DNA from: Selenomonadaceae bacterium | GTDB lineage: Bacteria > Bacillota > Negativicutes > Selenomonadales > Selenomonadaceae | Length of the DNA stretch: 46,072 nucleotides | Assembly (NCBI GenBank): GCA_017427545.1 | Contig: JAFRSO010000085.1 | Location: 1 to 46,072 of the forward strand | Direction: 5' to 3' | Shown here: positions 1 to 9,208 of the stretch, piece by piece | Layout of the letters: each line of letters begins with the position of its first letter | Position numbering within the stretch: the first letter of the stretch is position 1 | Program-made: the position numbers and the translations under genes | Notes under the pieces: generated by a model | Database searches by the model: none | Told to the model about the DNA's origin: nothing | Seen by the model: only the letters and a program-made list of their open reading frames with translations

Positions 1-1
1 C

Positions 2-400
2 CGAGTACGATTTGGCAAAATGTTATCAGTCGACGCTCAAACCCTTGCCGACCTTTTGAATAAAGGGTCGTAAACAAATTCAGCAAACCGCTAAAAATTC
101 TTTTGGTAATATCTTGAACAGTTGAAATCACTTGAATCGTCGATTTGCCCGAATCATGGCGATTACAGGTATCGGAACCACTCTTTTGGCGGCGAAAAAA
201 AAATTTTTCTTCACTGCCCAATTTACCCTAAAAAATCTGATGGACATATGTCCAAACGTGGTTTGCCCTATCTGCGACGAACTGTTTGGCCTGCTGCTAA
301 TGAAACGCTCCGAGAGAAAAGACCATTTGAGCGCAATCCTTGCCATTATTTTCGCCGTCCTTCGTGATAATAAATCTTATGTTCCGGCTTCAACTACTTG
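2..400 (+). pseudogene. Decayed IS110-family transposase, 3' remnant
   Basis: The plus-strand frames hold scattered pieces of the C-terminal half of an IS110/IS116/IS902-type transposase. The first ~70 bases read RFGKMLSVDAQTLADLL and then stop. A helix-hairpin-helix-like ITGIGTTLLA follows near 160 in another frame. GHMSKRGLPYLRR, the family hallmark, lies near 242-285 in a different frame again, and AIIFAVLRDNKSYVP ends the match near 340-390. At least two frameshifts and one stop separate these blocks, so the gene is dead. The 5' end lies outside the window. Family assignment is from recalled motifs. No insertion ends or target duplication could be defined. Confidence 0.75.
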
Positions 401-714
401 ACTTTTCATATGTCGTGAGTGCCCAAGGGCGTCTGTCGCCCTCATAGACTTCCTTGCCGTTTTTGTCATAACCGCAGAATTGAGCTGTTCCGAATGAATT
501 AGCTCGCACCTTACGAATCACCTGCCGCATGACGTACACTCTAATGGACAACGCTTCCGCTCAAAATCAAACAGCTGATTCTAAATGACATCATATCAAG
601 CTCTATTTCGAGTGAATTTTTAATTCAAGTCTAATTTTGACGAGCTATTTTTTGTCCAATGTATGATATAATTTTTATCAAGTAGGTCATCACACTAGGA
701 AAGGATTTGTAAGC
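401..714. other. Non-coding stretch upstream of the RTX gene
   Basis: About 310 bases without a convincing gene. The left part follows the transposase remnant and may be the decayed end of that element. It contains a short inverted match, GGGCG-tctgt-CGCCC, near 426-440. The right part is AT-rich and carries the promoter and ribosome binding site of the downstream RTX gene. Confidence 0.5.
644..704 (+). promoter_or_regulatory. Extended -10 promoter and RBS of the RTX gene
   Basis: TATAAT at 667-672 is preceded by TG at 64-65 of the same line (extended -10, TGATATAAT). No good -35 lies at 17 bp, as expected for an extended -10 promoter. AGGAAAGG at 697-704 sits 10 bases before the ATG at 715. 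Confidence 0.55.
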
Positions 715-3700
715 ATGGTTGGATTCAATTTCGATTTGCAAAGATTTGACGGCCCCGGAGGCTCTCCTCCTGACGGTGGTGGCGGCGGCAGTTCGTCAAG
801 TTCAGTCTCATGGAGTGGTGCAACGTCTTACACTTCGGCGGGCACTTACTCCAATAAAATCTACTCTTCAACGACCGACGCCGAATGCGCAGTCCTCGTA
901 TCGCTGGCTTCAGGCACGGTCAATCTTGTCAACCCGACTGTCACGAAAAGTGGCGGCCCGAATAATGCAAGCGACAACTATAACTTTTACGGCATAAATT
1001 CGGGCATTATGGCAATGGGCGGCGGCAACGTCTCAATCGTCGGCGGCAACATCACTACCACAGGCGTCGGAGCAAATGCGGTTTTCAGCTACGGCGGCAA
1101 TGGCGGTCAAAATTCCACGGCCGGTGACGGTACGACCGTTTACATTTCCGACGCGACAATCAAAACTTCGGCGAGCGGTTCGGGCGGTATCATGACTACG
1201 GGCGGCGGCAATACCGTTGCAAAAAATTTGGTTATCACGACGGAAGGGCAATCTTCCGCGCCGATAAGGACTGATCGCGGCGGCGGCAATGTCACGGTGA
1301 CGGGCGGTTCATACACCTCAAGCGGTCTCGGCTCACCCGCAATTTATTCCACGGCGGCTATCACAGTTTCAGACGCGTCTTTAACTTCAAACCTTTCCGA
1401 AGGCGTCTGCATCGAAGGCGAAAATTCCGTTGTGCTCAATGACTGCACGCTCACTGCCAACAACACTCAAACCAACGGCAACGCTCAATTCCTCGACGCG
1501 GTGATTTTATATCAATCGCAATCGGGCGACGCTGCCGACGGTACATCAAGTTTCAGTATGACGGGCGGCAAACTCGTCAACAAGTCGGGGCATCTCTTCC
1601 ACGTCACGAACACCAGCGCGGTTATCAGCCTCAATGGCGTTGATATTGACGATGACGGCGACGACGTTATTATCAGCGTGTGTGATGACGGTTGGAGTGG
1701 CGCGTCGAATATTGCAACCCTCAATGCCAGCGGTCAGGAACTCGACGGCGATATTTTGGTTGGAAGCGATTCAACCTTGACGCTCAACATAACCAATTCA
1801 TCGACCTTTGAGGGCAAAATCAGCGGCAACATAACTAACGCCAGCGGGACTTCCAAATCTACTTCAGTCGGCACCGTCAATGTCAGCCTCGATTCTTCCA
1901 GCAAATGGTATCTCGAAGAGGACACTTATATCAGCACATTCAGCGGTACGGCGACCAATGTCATCACGGGCAGCTATACACTTTATGTCAACAATTCGGC
2001 TCTTTCCGGCACGACTGAAAAAGAATCCACTGATTCGACCACACCGCTTGTCGTCAACAACACGACGAGTAACACGCTGATAACCGGCACGGCCTATGCT
2101 GATACTATCGAAAACAGCGGCTCTAACGTTACAATCAATGGCGCGGCGGGCAATGACGATATCGATAACGAAGGCTCCAACGTTTCAATCAATGGCGGGG
2201 CTGGTAATGATGATATCGATAACGAAGGCTCAAGGGTTACAATCGTCGGTGGCAAGGGTGACGATACAATTTCCCTCGACGATGACGCAACCGGCGTTTT
2301 GATTAAATACGCGTCGGGCGACGGCAGCGATTATATCGAAGACTTCAGCGCAAATGCCACGCTCAACATTTCGGGCAGCACATATACTTCCGCGACGAGT
2401 GGCAGAAATGTTATCTTGACGGTTGGCGACGATACAATCACGTTGGAAGACGCAGCAAACTTGACGGCTCTGAACATTGTCGGGACGTTGAGCGGCTCGA
2501 CTGATACGACGCCTACCGCCCTCAACATCAACAACACGACGAATAACACGCTGATAACCGGCACGGCTTACGCTGATACTATTGAAAACAGCGGCTCCAA
2601 CGTTACTATCAACGCTGCGGCGGGCAATGATAATATCGATAATGAAGGCTCCAACGTTTCAATCAATGGCGGGGCTGGTAATGATGATATCGATAACGAA
2701 GGCTCAAGGGTTACAATCGTCGGCGGCAAGGGTGACGATACAATTTCCCTCGACGATGACGCAACCGGCGTTTTGATTAAATACGCGTCGGGCGACGGCA
2801 ACGATTATATCGAAGACTTCAGCGCAAATGCCACGCTCAACATTTCGGGCAGCACATATTCTTCCGCGATGAGTGGCAAAAATGTTATCTTGACGGTTGG
2901 CGACGATACAATCACGTTGGAAGACGCAGCAAACTTGACGGCGTTGAACATTGTCGGGACATTGAGCGGCTCCGATGAATCTTCGACGCTCCTCACCGTG
3001 ACGGATTCGACTGACTCGCCCGTTACGGTTGATTCGACGGTTGAAGTTATCGACGCCTCCAAACGCACGACTGCCATTAAAATCACGGGCAATGCTCTGG
3101 CAAATTCAATAGTCGGCGGCAGTGGCGTTGATTCGATTTATGGCGGCAATGGTGCTGATTCAATTTTCGGCAACAAGGGTAATGATAAACTCTTCGGTCA
3201 AGCGGGCAATGACTACCTTAGCGGCGGAAATGGTGCTGACACGTTGAGCGGCTATACCGGCAATGACATTTTGATTGGTGGCAATGACAACGATTCATTG
3301 AGCGGCGGAAATGGTGCTGACACTCTCAACGGCGGCTACGGCAATGACATTCTGCTTGGCGGTTATGGCAACGATTCATTGAGCGGCGGAAATGGTGCTG
3401 ACACTCTCAACGGCGGCTACGGCAATGACATTCTGTTTGGCGGTTATGGTAACGATTCATTGAGCGGCGGTTATGGTGCTGACAGCTTGAGTGGCGGCTA
3501 CGGTAATGATTATCTCGGTGGAGGAGCAGGTAATGATTCGCTTGACGGCGGCGCAGGTAATGACACGTTGAGCGGCTACACGGGCAATGATATTCTACTC
3601 GGCGGCGCAGGTGCTGACAGCTTGAGTGGCGGCAGTGGCAATGATTCGCTCTGGGGTGAAGCAGGTGCCGATACCTTGAGTGGCGGCAGCGGTGTAGATA

Positions 3701-4125
3701 TTCTCGTCGGAGGCGCGGGTAATGATTTAATCCTCGGCGGCAGTGGCAATGACAGTCTTTGGGGTGGAGCCGGTGCTGACACTCTCCAAGGCAATGAGGG
3801 CAATGATGTTCTCGTCGGCGGCGCAGGTAACGATTCACTGCGCGGCGGCTGGGGCAATGATTCACTCTGGGGCGGCAATGGCGCGGACGTTTTCTATTAC
3901 GCCAAAGGTGACGGCAAGGATATTATTTACGGCTTCGCAAACAATGATTCGTTGACGTTCAACAACCTCGAATTTACAGCGACTGTCAGCGATGACGCGA
4001 TAACTTTCACGGCCGGCACGACTGCCAACGCTGTCACGCTTCAAGACTACACTGCCACGACGTTTAATATCAACGGTGAGGCTTATGAAGTCAGCGGCAC
4101 CACTCTTGCCAAGAAGAGTGATTAA
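715..4125 (+). CDS. Large beta-helix/RTX calcium-binding surface protein
   Basis: 1136 aa, acidic and rich in Gly, Asp, Asn, Ser and Thr. Residues 1-12 contain an unusual FNFDLQRFD peptide rather than a Sec signal, followed by a Gly/Ser linker. Residues ~30-430 are repetitive strand-turn sequence (GGGNVSIVGG, GGNVTVTGG) that resembles a right-handed beta helix. Residues ~440-765 hold two copies of a 158-aa block. Residues ~795-1060 are a long array of RTX nonapeptides of the GGxGNDxLx type, expected to form a Ca2+-bound beta roll. A ~65-aa non-repetitive C-terminus follows and would suit type I secretion, but no secretion genes lie nearby. Likely an adhesin or surface-layer-like protein; no enzymatic domain was recognised. 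It has its own promoter and a terminator just downstream, so it is monocistronic. Confidence 0.85.
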   Translation: MVGFNFDLQRFDGPGGSPPDGGGGGSSSSSVSWSGATSYTSAGTYSNKIYSSTTDAECAVLVSLASGTVNLVNPTVTKSGGPNNASDNYNFYGINSGIMAMGGGNVSIVGGNITTTGVGANAVFSYGGNGGQNSTAGDGTTVYISDATIKTSASGSGGIMTTGGGNTVAKNLVITTEGQSSAPIRTDRGGGNVTVTGGSYTSSGLGSPAIYSTAAITVSDASLTSNLSEGVCIEGENSVVLNDCTLTANNTQTNGNAQFLDAVILYQSQSGDAADGTSSFSMTGGKLVNKSGHLFHVTNTSAVISLNGVDIDDDGDDVIISVCDDGWSGASNIATLNASGQELDGDILVGSDSTLTLNITNSSTFEGKISGNITNASGTSKSTSVGTVNVSLDSSSKWYLEEDTYISTFSGTATNVITGSYTLYVNNSALSGTTEKESTDSTTPLVVNNTTSNTLITGTAYADTIENSGSNVTINGAAGNDDIDNEGSNVSINGGAGNDDIDNEGSRVTIVGGKGDDTISLDDDATGVLIKYASGDGSDYIEDFSANATLNISGSTYTSATSGRNVILTVGDDTITLEDAANLTALNIVGTLSGSTDTTPTALNINNTTNNTLITGTAYADTIENSGSNVTINAAAGNDNIDNEGSNVSINGGAGNDDIDNEGSRVTIVGGKGDDTISLDDDATGVLIKYASGDGNDYIEDFSANATLNISGSTYSSAMSGKNVILTVGDDTITLEDAANLTALNIVGTLSGSDESSTLLTVTDSTDSPVTVDSTVEVIDASKRTTAIKITGNALANSIVGGSGVDSIYGGNGADSIFGNKGNDKLFGQAGNDYLSGGNGADTLSGYTGNDILIGGNDNDSLSGGNGADTLNGGYGNDILLGGYGNDSLSGGNGADTLNGGYGNDILFGGYGNDSLSGGYGADSLSGGYGNDYLGGGAGNDSLDGGAGNDTLSGYTGNDILLGGAGADSLSGGSGNDSLWGEAGADTLSGGSGVDILVGGAGNDLILGGSGNDSLWGGAGADTLQGNEGNDVLVGGAGNDSLRGGWGNDSLWGGNGADVFYYAKGDGKDIIYGFANNDSLTFNNLEFTATVSDDAITFTAGTTANAVTLQDYTATTFNINGEAYEVSGTTLAKKSD
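2061..3008 (+). repeat. Tandem 474-bp intragenic duplication
   Basis: Two adjacent copies, about 2061-2534 and 2535-3008, are offset by 474 bp (158 codons). Each begins near NNTT.NTLITGTAYADTIENSG and ends near LNIVGTLSGS. They differ by scattered substitutions, so the reading frame is kept and the duplication is not brand new. Each copy carries half-RTX turns of the form NEGSNVSINGGAGNDDI. Confidence 0.85.
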
Positions 4126-4130
4126 AATTC

Positions 4131-4176
4131 TAGAAGCTAACAGCTGGCAGCTAGCAACTAATTAGCAGGAAATAGG
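4131..4176. repeat. Heptanucleotide short tandem repeats
   Basis: Degenerate seven-base units of the TAACAGC/TGGCAGC/TAGCAAC type are followed by AGGAAAT/AGGAAGT/AGGGAGT units. They occupy the gap after the RTX stop codon and run into the terminator stem. They belong to the same heptamer class seen at many other gaps in the window. Confidence 0.6.
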
Positions 4177-4212
4177 AAGTAGGGAGTAGAAAAATCTATT
4201 CCCTACTTTTTG
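4177..4212 (+). terminator. Intrinsic terminator after the RTX gene
   Basis: AAGTAGGGA at 4177-4185 pairs with TCCCTACTT at about 4200-4208 and is followed by a short T run. One arm is made of the heptamer repeat. Confidence 0.65.
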
Positions 4213-4231
4213 CTTTGAAGGGGTTTTGATT

Positions 4232-6589
4232 ATGATAGAAATTTTTGATGGCGCAATGGGTACAATGTTGCAGGCGGGCGGATTGAAGGCCGGAGCATGT
4301 CCCGAAATGATGAACATTGACGCGCCCGAAGTCGTGAGGAAAATTCATCGCGCATATATTGACGCCGGAGCAACGATTATTGAAACGAACACATTCGGGG
4401 CAAGCAGTCTGAAGTTGGCGCATTACGGATTAGCTGACCGCGTCCGAGAATTGAATTTTGCCGCCGTGAAAATTGCAAAGTCCGCGGGCAATGTCAAAGT
4501 TGCAGGTTCAATCGGCCCGACGGGAAAATTTATATCACCGCTGGGAGATTTGACTTTCGACGAGGCGTATAAAATTTTTCACGAACAGTCAGCGGCATTG
4601 GCGGCGGCCGGCGCAGATTTTCTGATAATCGAAACGTGCATTGATATTCAGGAAATGCGCGCGGCATTGTTGGCGGCGAAGGACGCTTGCAACCTGCCGA
4701 TAATTTGTCAGCTGTCGTATTCGGAGGACGGGCGGACTGTCACGGGCACCGACCCTCAATCAGCGGCAGTGATTCTTGAGGCAATGGGCGCGTCAATAAT
4801 CGGCGTGAACTGTTCACTCGGCCCGGAACAACTCGTACCCGTCGTGAAGATTTTGGCGGAGAATTGCCGCGTACCTGTCAGCGTTCAGCCCAATGCAGGT
4901 ATGCCTTACCTTGAGGACGGCAAAACTAAATTCCCGATGGACGCGAAGACTTTCGGTAGCTGGGGCGTGAAATTGGTTGAGGCGGGCGCAACGTATTTGG
5001 GCGGATGTTGCGGCACCACTCCCGACCATATCCGCGAACTTACAAAGGCAATTCGTAATGCGCAATGCGTAATGCGCAATGAAAATTTGCCACGTCCGCT
5101 GATGTTGGCGAGTAGGAGTAAAACTGTTGTCATTGATAAAACTTCCACGACGTTAATCGGCGAGAGAATCAATCCTACGGGCAGGAAGAAATTGGCGGCT
5201 GAAATTCGCAGCGGCTCACTTCTCGGCGTGAAAAAGGACGCGCTTAATCAAGTCAAGTCGGGCGCAAAAATTCTTGATGTCAACATGGGCGTCGGAGGAA
5301 TCAATCAAGCTGAAATGATGTCCAAGGCCGTGCAGGAAATTTCCCGAATCACGGACGCGCCGCTTGCGATTGATACCGGTGACGCTCAAGCATTGGAGGC
5401 GGGATTGAAAGCTTTTCCGGGACGTGCGCTGATTAATTCCGTCAGCTTTGAACCCGACCGCATAAAAAATTTTCTTCCGCTGGCGAAAAGATACGGTGCG
5501 GCGATTTTGATTCTCCCGCTGACTGAAAACGGCGTCCCGACCACTGCTGAAGAAAGATTTTCCGTCGCAAAAAAAATTATCGACGCGGCAAAAACTTTCG
5601 GGCTTGATGACGGAGATTTTCTGTTGGACGCGCTGGTTATGACAATTTCCGCCGACAAAAACGCTTGCCTCGAAGTTTTGAGGACGCTGAATCTTTACCG
5701 CGAATTGAATTTGCCGACGACTATGGGCTTGAGCAATATTTCATTCGGATTGCCCAATCGCCCGCTGATTAACTCGACGTTCTTTGCAATGTGCCTGGCC
5801 AACGGTCTCGACGCGCCGATAATGAATCCTTACGATGAGGCAATGCAAAATGTCTTGAAGTCAGCGGCGGCTTTACTCGGTCACGATCCCAACGGATTGG
5901 CTTTCAGCAAGGAAGGACAATCGATAACTAACAAAAAACTAGTTCCCAGTTCCCAGTTCCTAGTTCCTATCGACGCGATAAAATTTGCGATTCGTGAGGG
6001 CGACAAAGATGAAATTCCCGCGCTGATTAAACGGGCAGTCGACGAGAATTTTTCTGCCAATGAGATAACCGAACGGGCTTTAACTGCCGCAATGAATGAA
6101 CTCGGCGAAGATTTCGGTTCGGGAAAAATTTTTCTCCCGCAAGTTTTGTTGAGTGCCGAAACAATGCGTCTTGCCTTCGATGAACTGAAAAAAATTTTCC
6201 CCGCGCAGAAGACTGACACGCAAGGAACTTTTGTTATTGCAACCGTCAAGGGCGATGTTCACGACTTGGGCAAAAATATCGTCGGGGCATTGATTGCCAA
6301 CAGCGGCTTCAAGTTGATTGACCTGGGCAAGGACGTTGATTCTGCCGAAATTGTCCGCGCAGCCATTGAACATGACGCCGATATTGTCGGATTGTGCGCT
6401 CTCATGACAACCACGATGATTCAGATTGATAAAGTCGTCGCCGATTTGCACGCGGCAGGTTGTTCGGCAAAAATCATGGTCGGTGGAGCGGCCTTAACGC
6501 AGGAATATGCTGACAGTGCCGGAGCTGATGCTTATGCCCGCGACGGTGTGGAGGCCGTCCGCCTCGCAAAAAGTTTAGTCAACGCTTGA
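4232..6589 (+). CDS. metH: Methionine synthase, B12-dependent, core without reactivation domain
   Basis: 785 aa; transfers methyl from methyl-tetrahydrofolate to homocysteine through cobalamin. Residues 1-272 are the homocysteine/zinc barrel, with zinc cysteines in GVNCSLGP and GGCCGT. Residues ~300-560 are the pterin barrel (LIGERINPTGRKK). Residues ~585-665 are the B12 cap helices and ~665-785 the B12 Rossmann domain with DVHDLG as the cobalt ligand motif. The ~350-aa AdoMet reactivation domain of long MetH is missing; a stand-alone version is encoded at 13481-14140. The ATG at 4232 has AAGGGG eight bases upstream, which makes it preferable to the TTG two codons earlier. Both interdomain linkers contain heptanucleotide repeats (5054-5081 and 5940-5967). 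A short gap to the next gene suggests possible co-transcription. Confidence 0.93.
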   Translation: MIEIFDGAMGTMLQAGGLKAGACPEMMNIDAPEVVRKIHRAYIDAGATIIETNTFGASSLKLAHYGLADRVRELNFAAVKIAKSAGNVKVAGSIGPTGKFISPLGDLTFDEAYKIFHEQSAALAAAGADFLIIETCIDIQEMRAALLAAKDACNLPIICQLSYSEDGRTVTGTDPQSAAVILEAMGASIIGVNCSLGPEQLVPVVKILAENCRVPVSVQPNAGMPYLEDGKTKFPMDAKTFGSWGVKLVEAGATYLGGCCGTTPDHIRELTKAIRNAQCVMRNENLPRPLMLASRSKTVVIDKTSTTLIGERINPTGRKKLAAEIRSGSLLGVKKDALNQVKSGAKILDVNMGVGGINQAEMMSKAVQEISRITDAPLAIDTGDAQALEAGLKAFPGRALINSVSFEPDRIKNFLPLAKRYGAAILILPLTENGVPTTAEERFSVAKKIIDAAKTFGLDDGDFLLDALVMTISADKNACLEVLRTLNLYRELNLPTTMGLSNISFGLPNRPLINSTFFAMCLANGLDAPIMNPYDEAMQNVLKSAAALLGHDPNGLAFSKEGQSITNKKLVPSSQFLVPIDAIKFAIREGDKDEIPALIKRAVDENFSANEITERALTAAMNELGEDFGSGKIFLPQVLLSAETMRLAFDELKKIFPAQKTDTQGTFVIATVKGDVHDLGKNIVGALIANSGFKLIDLGKDVDSAEIVRAAIEHDADIVGLCALMTTTMIQIDKVVADLHAAGCSAKIMVGGAALTQEYADSAGADAYARDGVEAVRLAKSLVNA
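5054..5081 (+). repeat. In-frame CGYAATG heptamer x4 in a metH linker
   Basis: Four exact units alternate CGTAATG and CGCAATG. They encode roughly residues 275-284 (RNAQCVMRNE), between the homocysteine and pterin domains. Confidence 0.85.
5940..5967 (+). repeat. In-frame YAGTTCC heptamer x4 in a metH linker
   Basis: The units are TAGTTCC, CAGTTCC, CAGTTCC, TAGTTCC, encoding LVPSSQFLVP at residues ~570-579 between the pterin and cobalamin-cap domains. The third unit is read as CAG at 5954-5956, where the TAG form would be a stop. Confidence 0.9.
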
Positions 6590-6649
6590 AGTCTTGACGA
6601 ATAAACCGCCTTGAATTAAGCTTAGAAAAAATTTTTGGGAGGTTTGATT

Positions 6650-7030
6650 ATGAGCAGGCTTTTGATTTCGGACGACAAAAAATCGATTATCATGCTGATT
6701 ACCGGCGGCGGACAGGATATTTCTTGCGGCGGAAAGCCCATGAATTTTTTGACGGCGAACACTACCGACGCTGCTCAAGAAAAACACGTTCCGCAAGTTA
6801 CGGTTGACGGTAAAAAAGTTTCCGTTAAAGTCGGCAGCGTTGAGCACCCCATGACCGAAGCTCATTTGATTCAGTGGATTTATCTGCAGACCAAAAAGGG
6901 CGGGCAATACGTTCACTTGACGGCGGCCGATAAGCCCGAAGCTGAATTCATTGTTGCTGACGGCGACGAACCCATTGCCGCTTACGAATTTTGCAATCTT
7001 CACGGCTTATGGATGGCTAAAATCGCTTGA
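6650..7030 (+). CDS. Desulfoferrodoxin-type superoxide reductase, center II only
   Basis: 126 aa. The C-terminal two thirds match the iron center II domain of desulfoferrodoxin/neelaredoxin, which reduces superoxide to peroxide in anaerobes. The expected ligands are present: His in EKHVP, His in VEHPM, His in EAHLIQW, and Cys plus His in CNLHGLW. The N-terminal desulforedoxin-like part is degenerate. Where class I proteins have CxxC and a CC pair, this one keeps only one cysteine (SCGGKPM), so rubredoxin-like center I should be absent. The ATG at 6650 follows GGGAGG at good spacing. It lies 60 bp after metH and 18 bp before the next gene. Confidence 0.85.
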   Translation: MSRLLISDDKKSIIMLITGGGQDISCGGKPMNFLTANTTDAAQEKHVPQVTVDGKKVSVKVGSVEHPMTEAHLIQWIYLQTKKGGQYVHLTAADKPEAEFIVADGDEPIAAYEFCNLHGLWMAKIA

Positions 7031-7048
7031 CATTCGGAGGCGATTATC

Positions 7049-7300
7049 ATGGCGGATAACGGTACCAATATCAATGAACGCGTCACGGACTTGGAAAAGC
7101 AAGTGGCCGTTATGTCAACGAATGTAAACAATTTGATTCGAGAATTGCATGATTTTAAAGACGAAATGCGAGCCAGTCGGACGCGTCAAGATGCGGATAT
7201 GCGAGAAATTCGCGAAGGTCTCAACAGCAACGTGCGCAACATGTTTATCACGGTGGTGATTGCCGTCGGAGCTATGGTTGTTGCCGTTCTCATGAAGTGA
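7049..7300 (+). CDS. Small coiled-coil protein with C-terminal membrane anchor
   Basis: 83 aa. Residues ~8-65 are heptad-rich and charged (RVTDLEKQVAVMSTNVNNLI), followed by one hydrophobic segment (~65-82) and a final Lys. The layout resembles the XhlA-like family of small phage-associated hemolysin/holin helpers, but also many unrelated tail-anchored proteins. No other phage genes are near, so a lysis role is not supported. GGAGG lies eight bases before the ATG. It is the last gene before a terminator. Confidence 0.7.
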   Translation: MADNGTNINERVTDLEKQVAVMSTNVNNLIRELHDFKDEMRASRTRQDADMREIREGLNSNVRNMFITVVIAVGAMVVAVLMK

Positions 7301-7317
7301 AAAATTTTTTGCAACGA

Positions 7318-7351
7318 AAAATCCCCGTCGACAATGGCGGGGAATTTTTTT
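7318..7351. terminator. Bidirectional terminator between convergent genes
   Basis: TCCCCG and CGGGGA form the stem around a short loop. A run of seven T follows on the plus strand and a shorter T run on the minus strand. It lies between the coiled-coil gene and the 3' end of fhs. Confidence 0.8.
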
Positions 7352-7380
7352 ACATTCGGAAAGCTTTTCGTCAAAATTTT

Positions 7381-9048
7381 TCAGAACAAGCCGCTGATAA
7401 TACCTTCGGGCGTGATGTCAATTTGTTCAGCGGCAGGACGTTTCGGCAAGCCGGGCATTGTCATAATATCGCCACTCAACACAACGACAAATCCCGCGCC
7501 AGCAGAAATTTTCACTTCACGAACAGTCACGTTGAAATTTTTCGGACGACCGAGTTTTTTAGCGTCGTCGGAAAGGGAGTATTGAGTTTTCGCGACGCAG
7601 ATTGGCAATTTACCGAAACCGAGCCGCTCAATTTCAGCAAGCTGTTTCTTCGCGGCGGGCAGGAAAGTTACACCGTCCGCACCGTAAATTTTCTTCGCGA
7701 CGGCAGAAATTTTTTCCGCAATGCTCAAATCGTCCTCGTAAGTGAATTTGAAATTTTTCGCGTCATTGAAACTGTCCTCAACCGCCTTTGCAAGTTCAAT
7801 GCCACCCGCGCCGCCTTGAGCAAAAACTTTCGATCGGGCAAATCTTACGCCCTTCGACGCACAAATTTTTTCCACGGCAGAAATTTCTTCGTCGATGTCA
7901 GTCGGAAAATCATTCAGCGCGACAATCGCCGGCAGTCCGAAGCCTTGAACGTTCTTGATATGTTTTTCCAAATTCTCAAGCCCGCGTTCGACCGCCTCAA
8001 CATTCGGTTCAGAAAGATTTTTTTTGATTACGCCGCCATGCATTTTCAGCGCGCGAATCGTGGCGACAATTACAACTGCATCGGGACGTAAACCGCTCAT
8101 GCGACATTTGATATCCAAAAATTTTTCCGCGCCGAGGTCAGCACCGAATCCCGCTTCCGTGACGACAACATCAGCCAATTTGAGCGCGTATTTCGTAGCC
8201 GTGACGGAGTTGCAGCCGTGAGCAATGTTCGCGAAAGGTCCGCCGTGAATCAGCGCGGGAGTTCCCTCCAAAGTCTGCACGAGGTTCGGTTTAATCGCGT
8301 CCTTCAACAGCAACGCCAATGATCCCGTGACTTTTAAATCATTCGCCGTGACAACTTCGCCGTCAACCGTGTACGCCACGACAATTTTTCCGAGACGCTC
8401 CTTTAAGTCGGCAAAATCTTTCGCGAGGCACAAAATCGCCATCATCTCCGAGGCAACGGTTATATCGAAGCCGCTTTCGCGCGGGACGCCGTTAATCCTG
8501 CCGCCCAATCCGACAATAACATTCCTCAAAGCGCGATCGTTCAAATCCAAAACTCTCTTCCACACGACGCGCCGCACATCAATTTTAAGTTCATTGCCCT
8601 GGTGCAGGTGATTATCCACAACCGCTGCCAAAAGATTATGCGCTGTCGTTATCGCGTGAAAGTCGCCGGTGAAGTGCAAATTAATATCCTCCATCGGGAC
8701 GACTTGAGCATAACCGCCGCCTGCCGCACCGCCTTTTATCCCGAAGCAAGGACCGAGACTTGGTTCACGAAGTGCCACGCAAATTTTCTTGCCGAGTTTA
8801 GCGAACGCGTCCGCCAAGCCGATTGAAGTCGTAGTTTTACCTTCGCCGGCAGGAGTCGGAGTTATCGCCGTGACCAAAACCAATTTGCCGTCGGGATTAT
8901 CCTTGACGCGTTGCCAAACGTCGGGGGAAATTTTAGCCTTGAATTTCCCGTAAAATTCCAAATCGTCTTCCGTCAAGCCGAGCCGTTCAGCCGCCGCCGT
9001 AATTTTTTCAACCTTTGCATTCTGCGCAATCTCAACGTCACTCAACAT
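7381..9048 (-). CDS. fhs: Formate-tetrahydrofolate ligase
   Basis: 555 aa, full family length. ATP-dependent formation of 10-formyl-tetrahydrofolate from formate, feeding purine synthesis and the methyl branch of C1 metabolism. Visible motifs include the P-loop-like [14 protein letters not shown] (residues ~63-76), [21 protein letters not shown] and the C-terminal [17 protein letters not shown] precedes the ATG at proper spacing. It faces the metH group convergently, so the folate C1 and methionine genes are neighbours but not one operon. Confidence 0.97.
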   Translation of the reverse strand: MLSDVEIAQNAKVEKITAAAERLGLTEDDLEFYGKFKAKISPDVWQRVKDNPDGKLVLVTAITPTPAGEGKTTTSIGLADAFAKLGKKICVALREPSLGPCFGIKGGAAGGGYAQVVPMEDINLHFTGDFHAITTAHNLLAAVVDNHLHQGNELKIDVRRVVWKRVLDLNDRALRNVIVGLGGRINGVPRESGFDITVASEMMAILCLAKDFADLKERLGKIVVAYTVDGEVVTANDLKVTGSLALLLKDAIKPNLVQTLEGTPALIHGGPFANIAHGCNSVTATKYALKLADVVVTEAGFGADLGAEKFLDIKCRMSGLRPDAVVIVATIRALKMHGGVIKKNLSEPNVEAVERGLENLEKHIKNVQGFGLPAIVALNDFPTDIDEEISAVEKICASKGVRFARSKVFAQGGAGGIELAKAVEDSFNDAKNFKFTYEDDLSIAEKISAVAKKIYGADGVTFLPAAKKQLAEIERLGFGKLPICVAKTQYSLSDDAKKLGRPKNFNVTVREVKISAGAGFVVVLSGDIMTMPGLPKRPAAEQIDITPEGIISGLF

Positions 9049-9100
9049 AAAATCGCCTCCAAAAATTTTTTCGGAGAAATTTTAATCGTTCGCCGATAAA

Positions 9101-9129
9101 TTGACAAGCCTGCCCGCGCATGATATAAA
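9101..9129 (+). promoter_or_regulatory. Strong sigma70-type promoter
   Basis: TTGACA at 9101-9106, a 17-bp spacer, then TATAAA at 9124-9129 with TG one base upstream. Drives the gene starting at 9209. Confidence 0.8.
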
Positions 9130-9208
9130 AATTTAAATTTTAGCATTGCGTTTGAAAAGCCGATACACTGTTCAGAACGGTTATAAAATTTTGGGGAGCG
9201 TGAGCAAA

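Noticed and set aside
3407..3865. Long minus-strand open frames opposite the RTX array
   Set aside because: They are shadows of the Gly/Asp-rich repeats, with absurd His/Arg/Ser/Pro-rich composition and no ribosome binding site.
7049..7300. Prophage holin-like gene
   Set aside because: Only a generic coiled-coil plus membrane anchor; no phage genes nearby.
7297..8091. 264-aa plus-strand open frame opposite fhs
   Set aside because: Antisense shadow of a clear fhs gene, with no start signal; overlaps the terminator.
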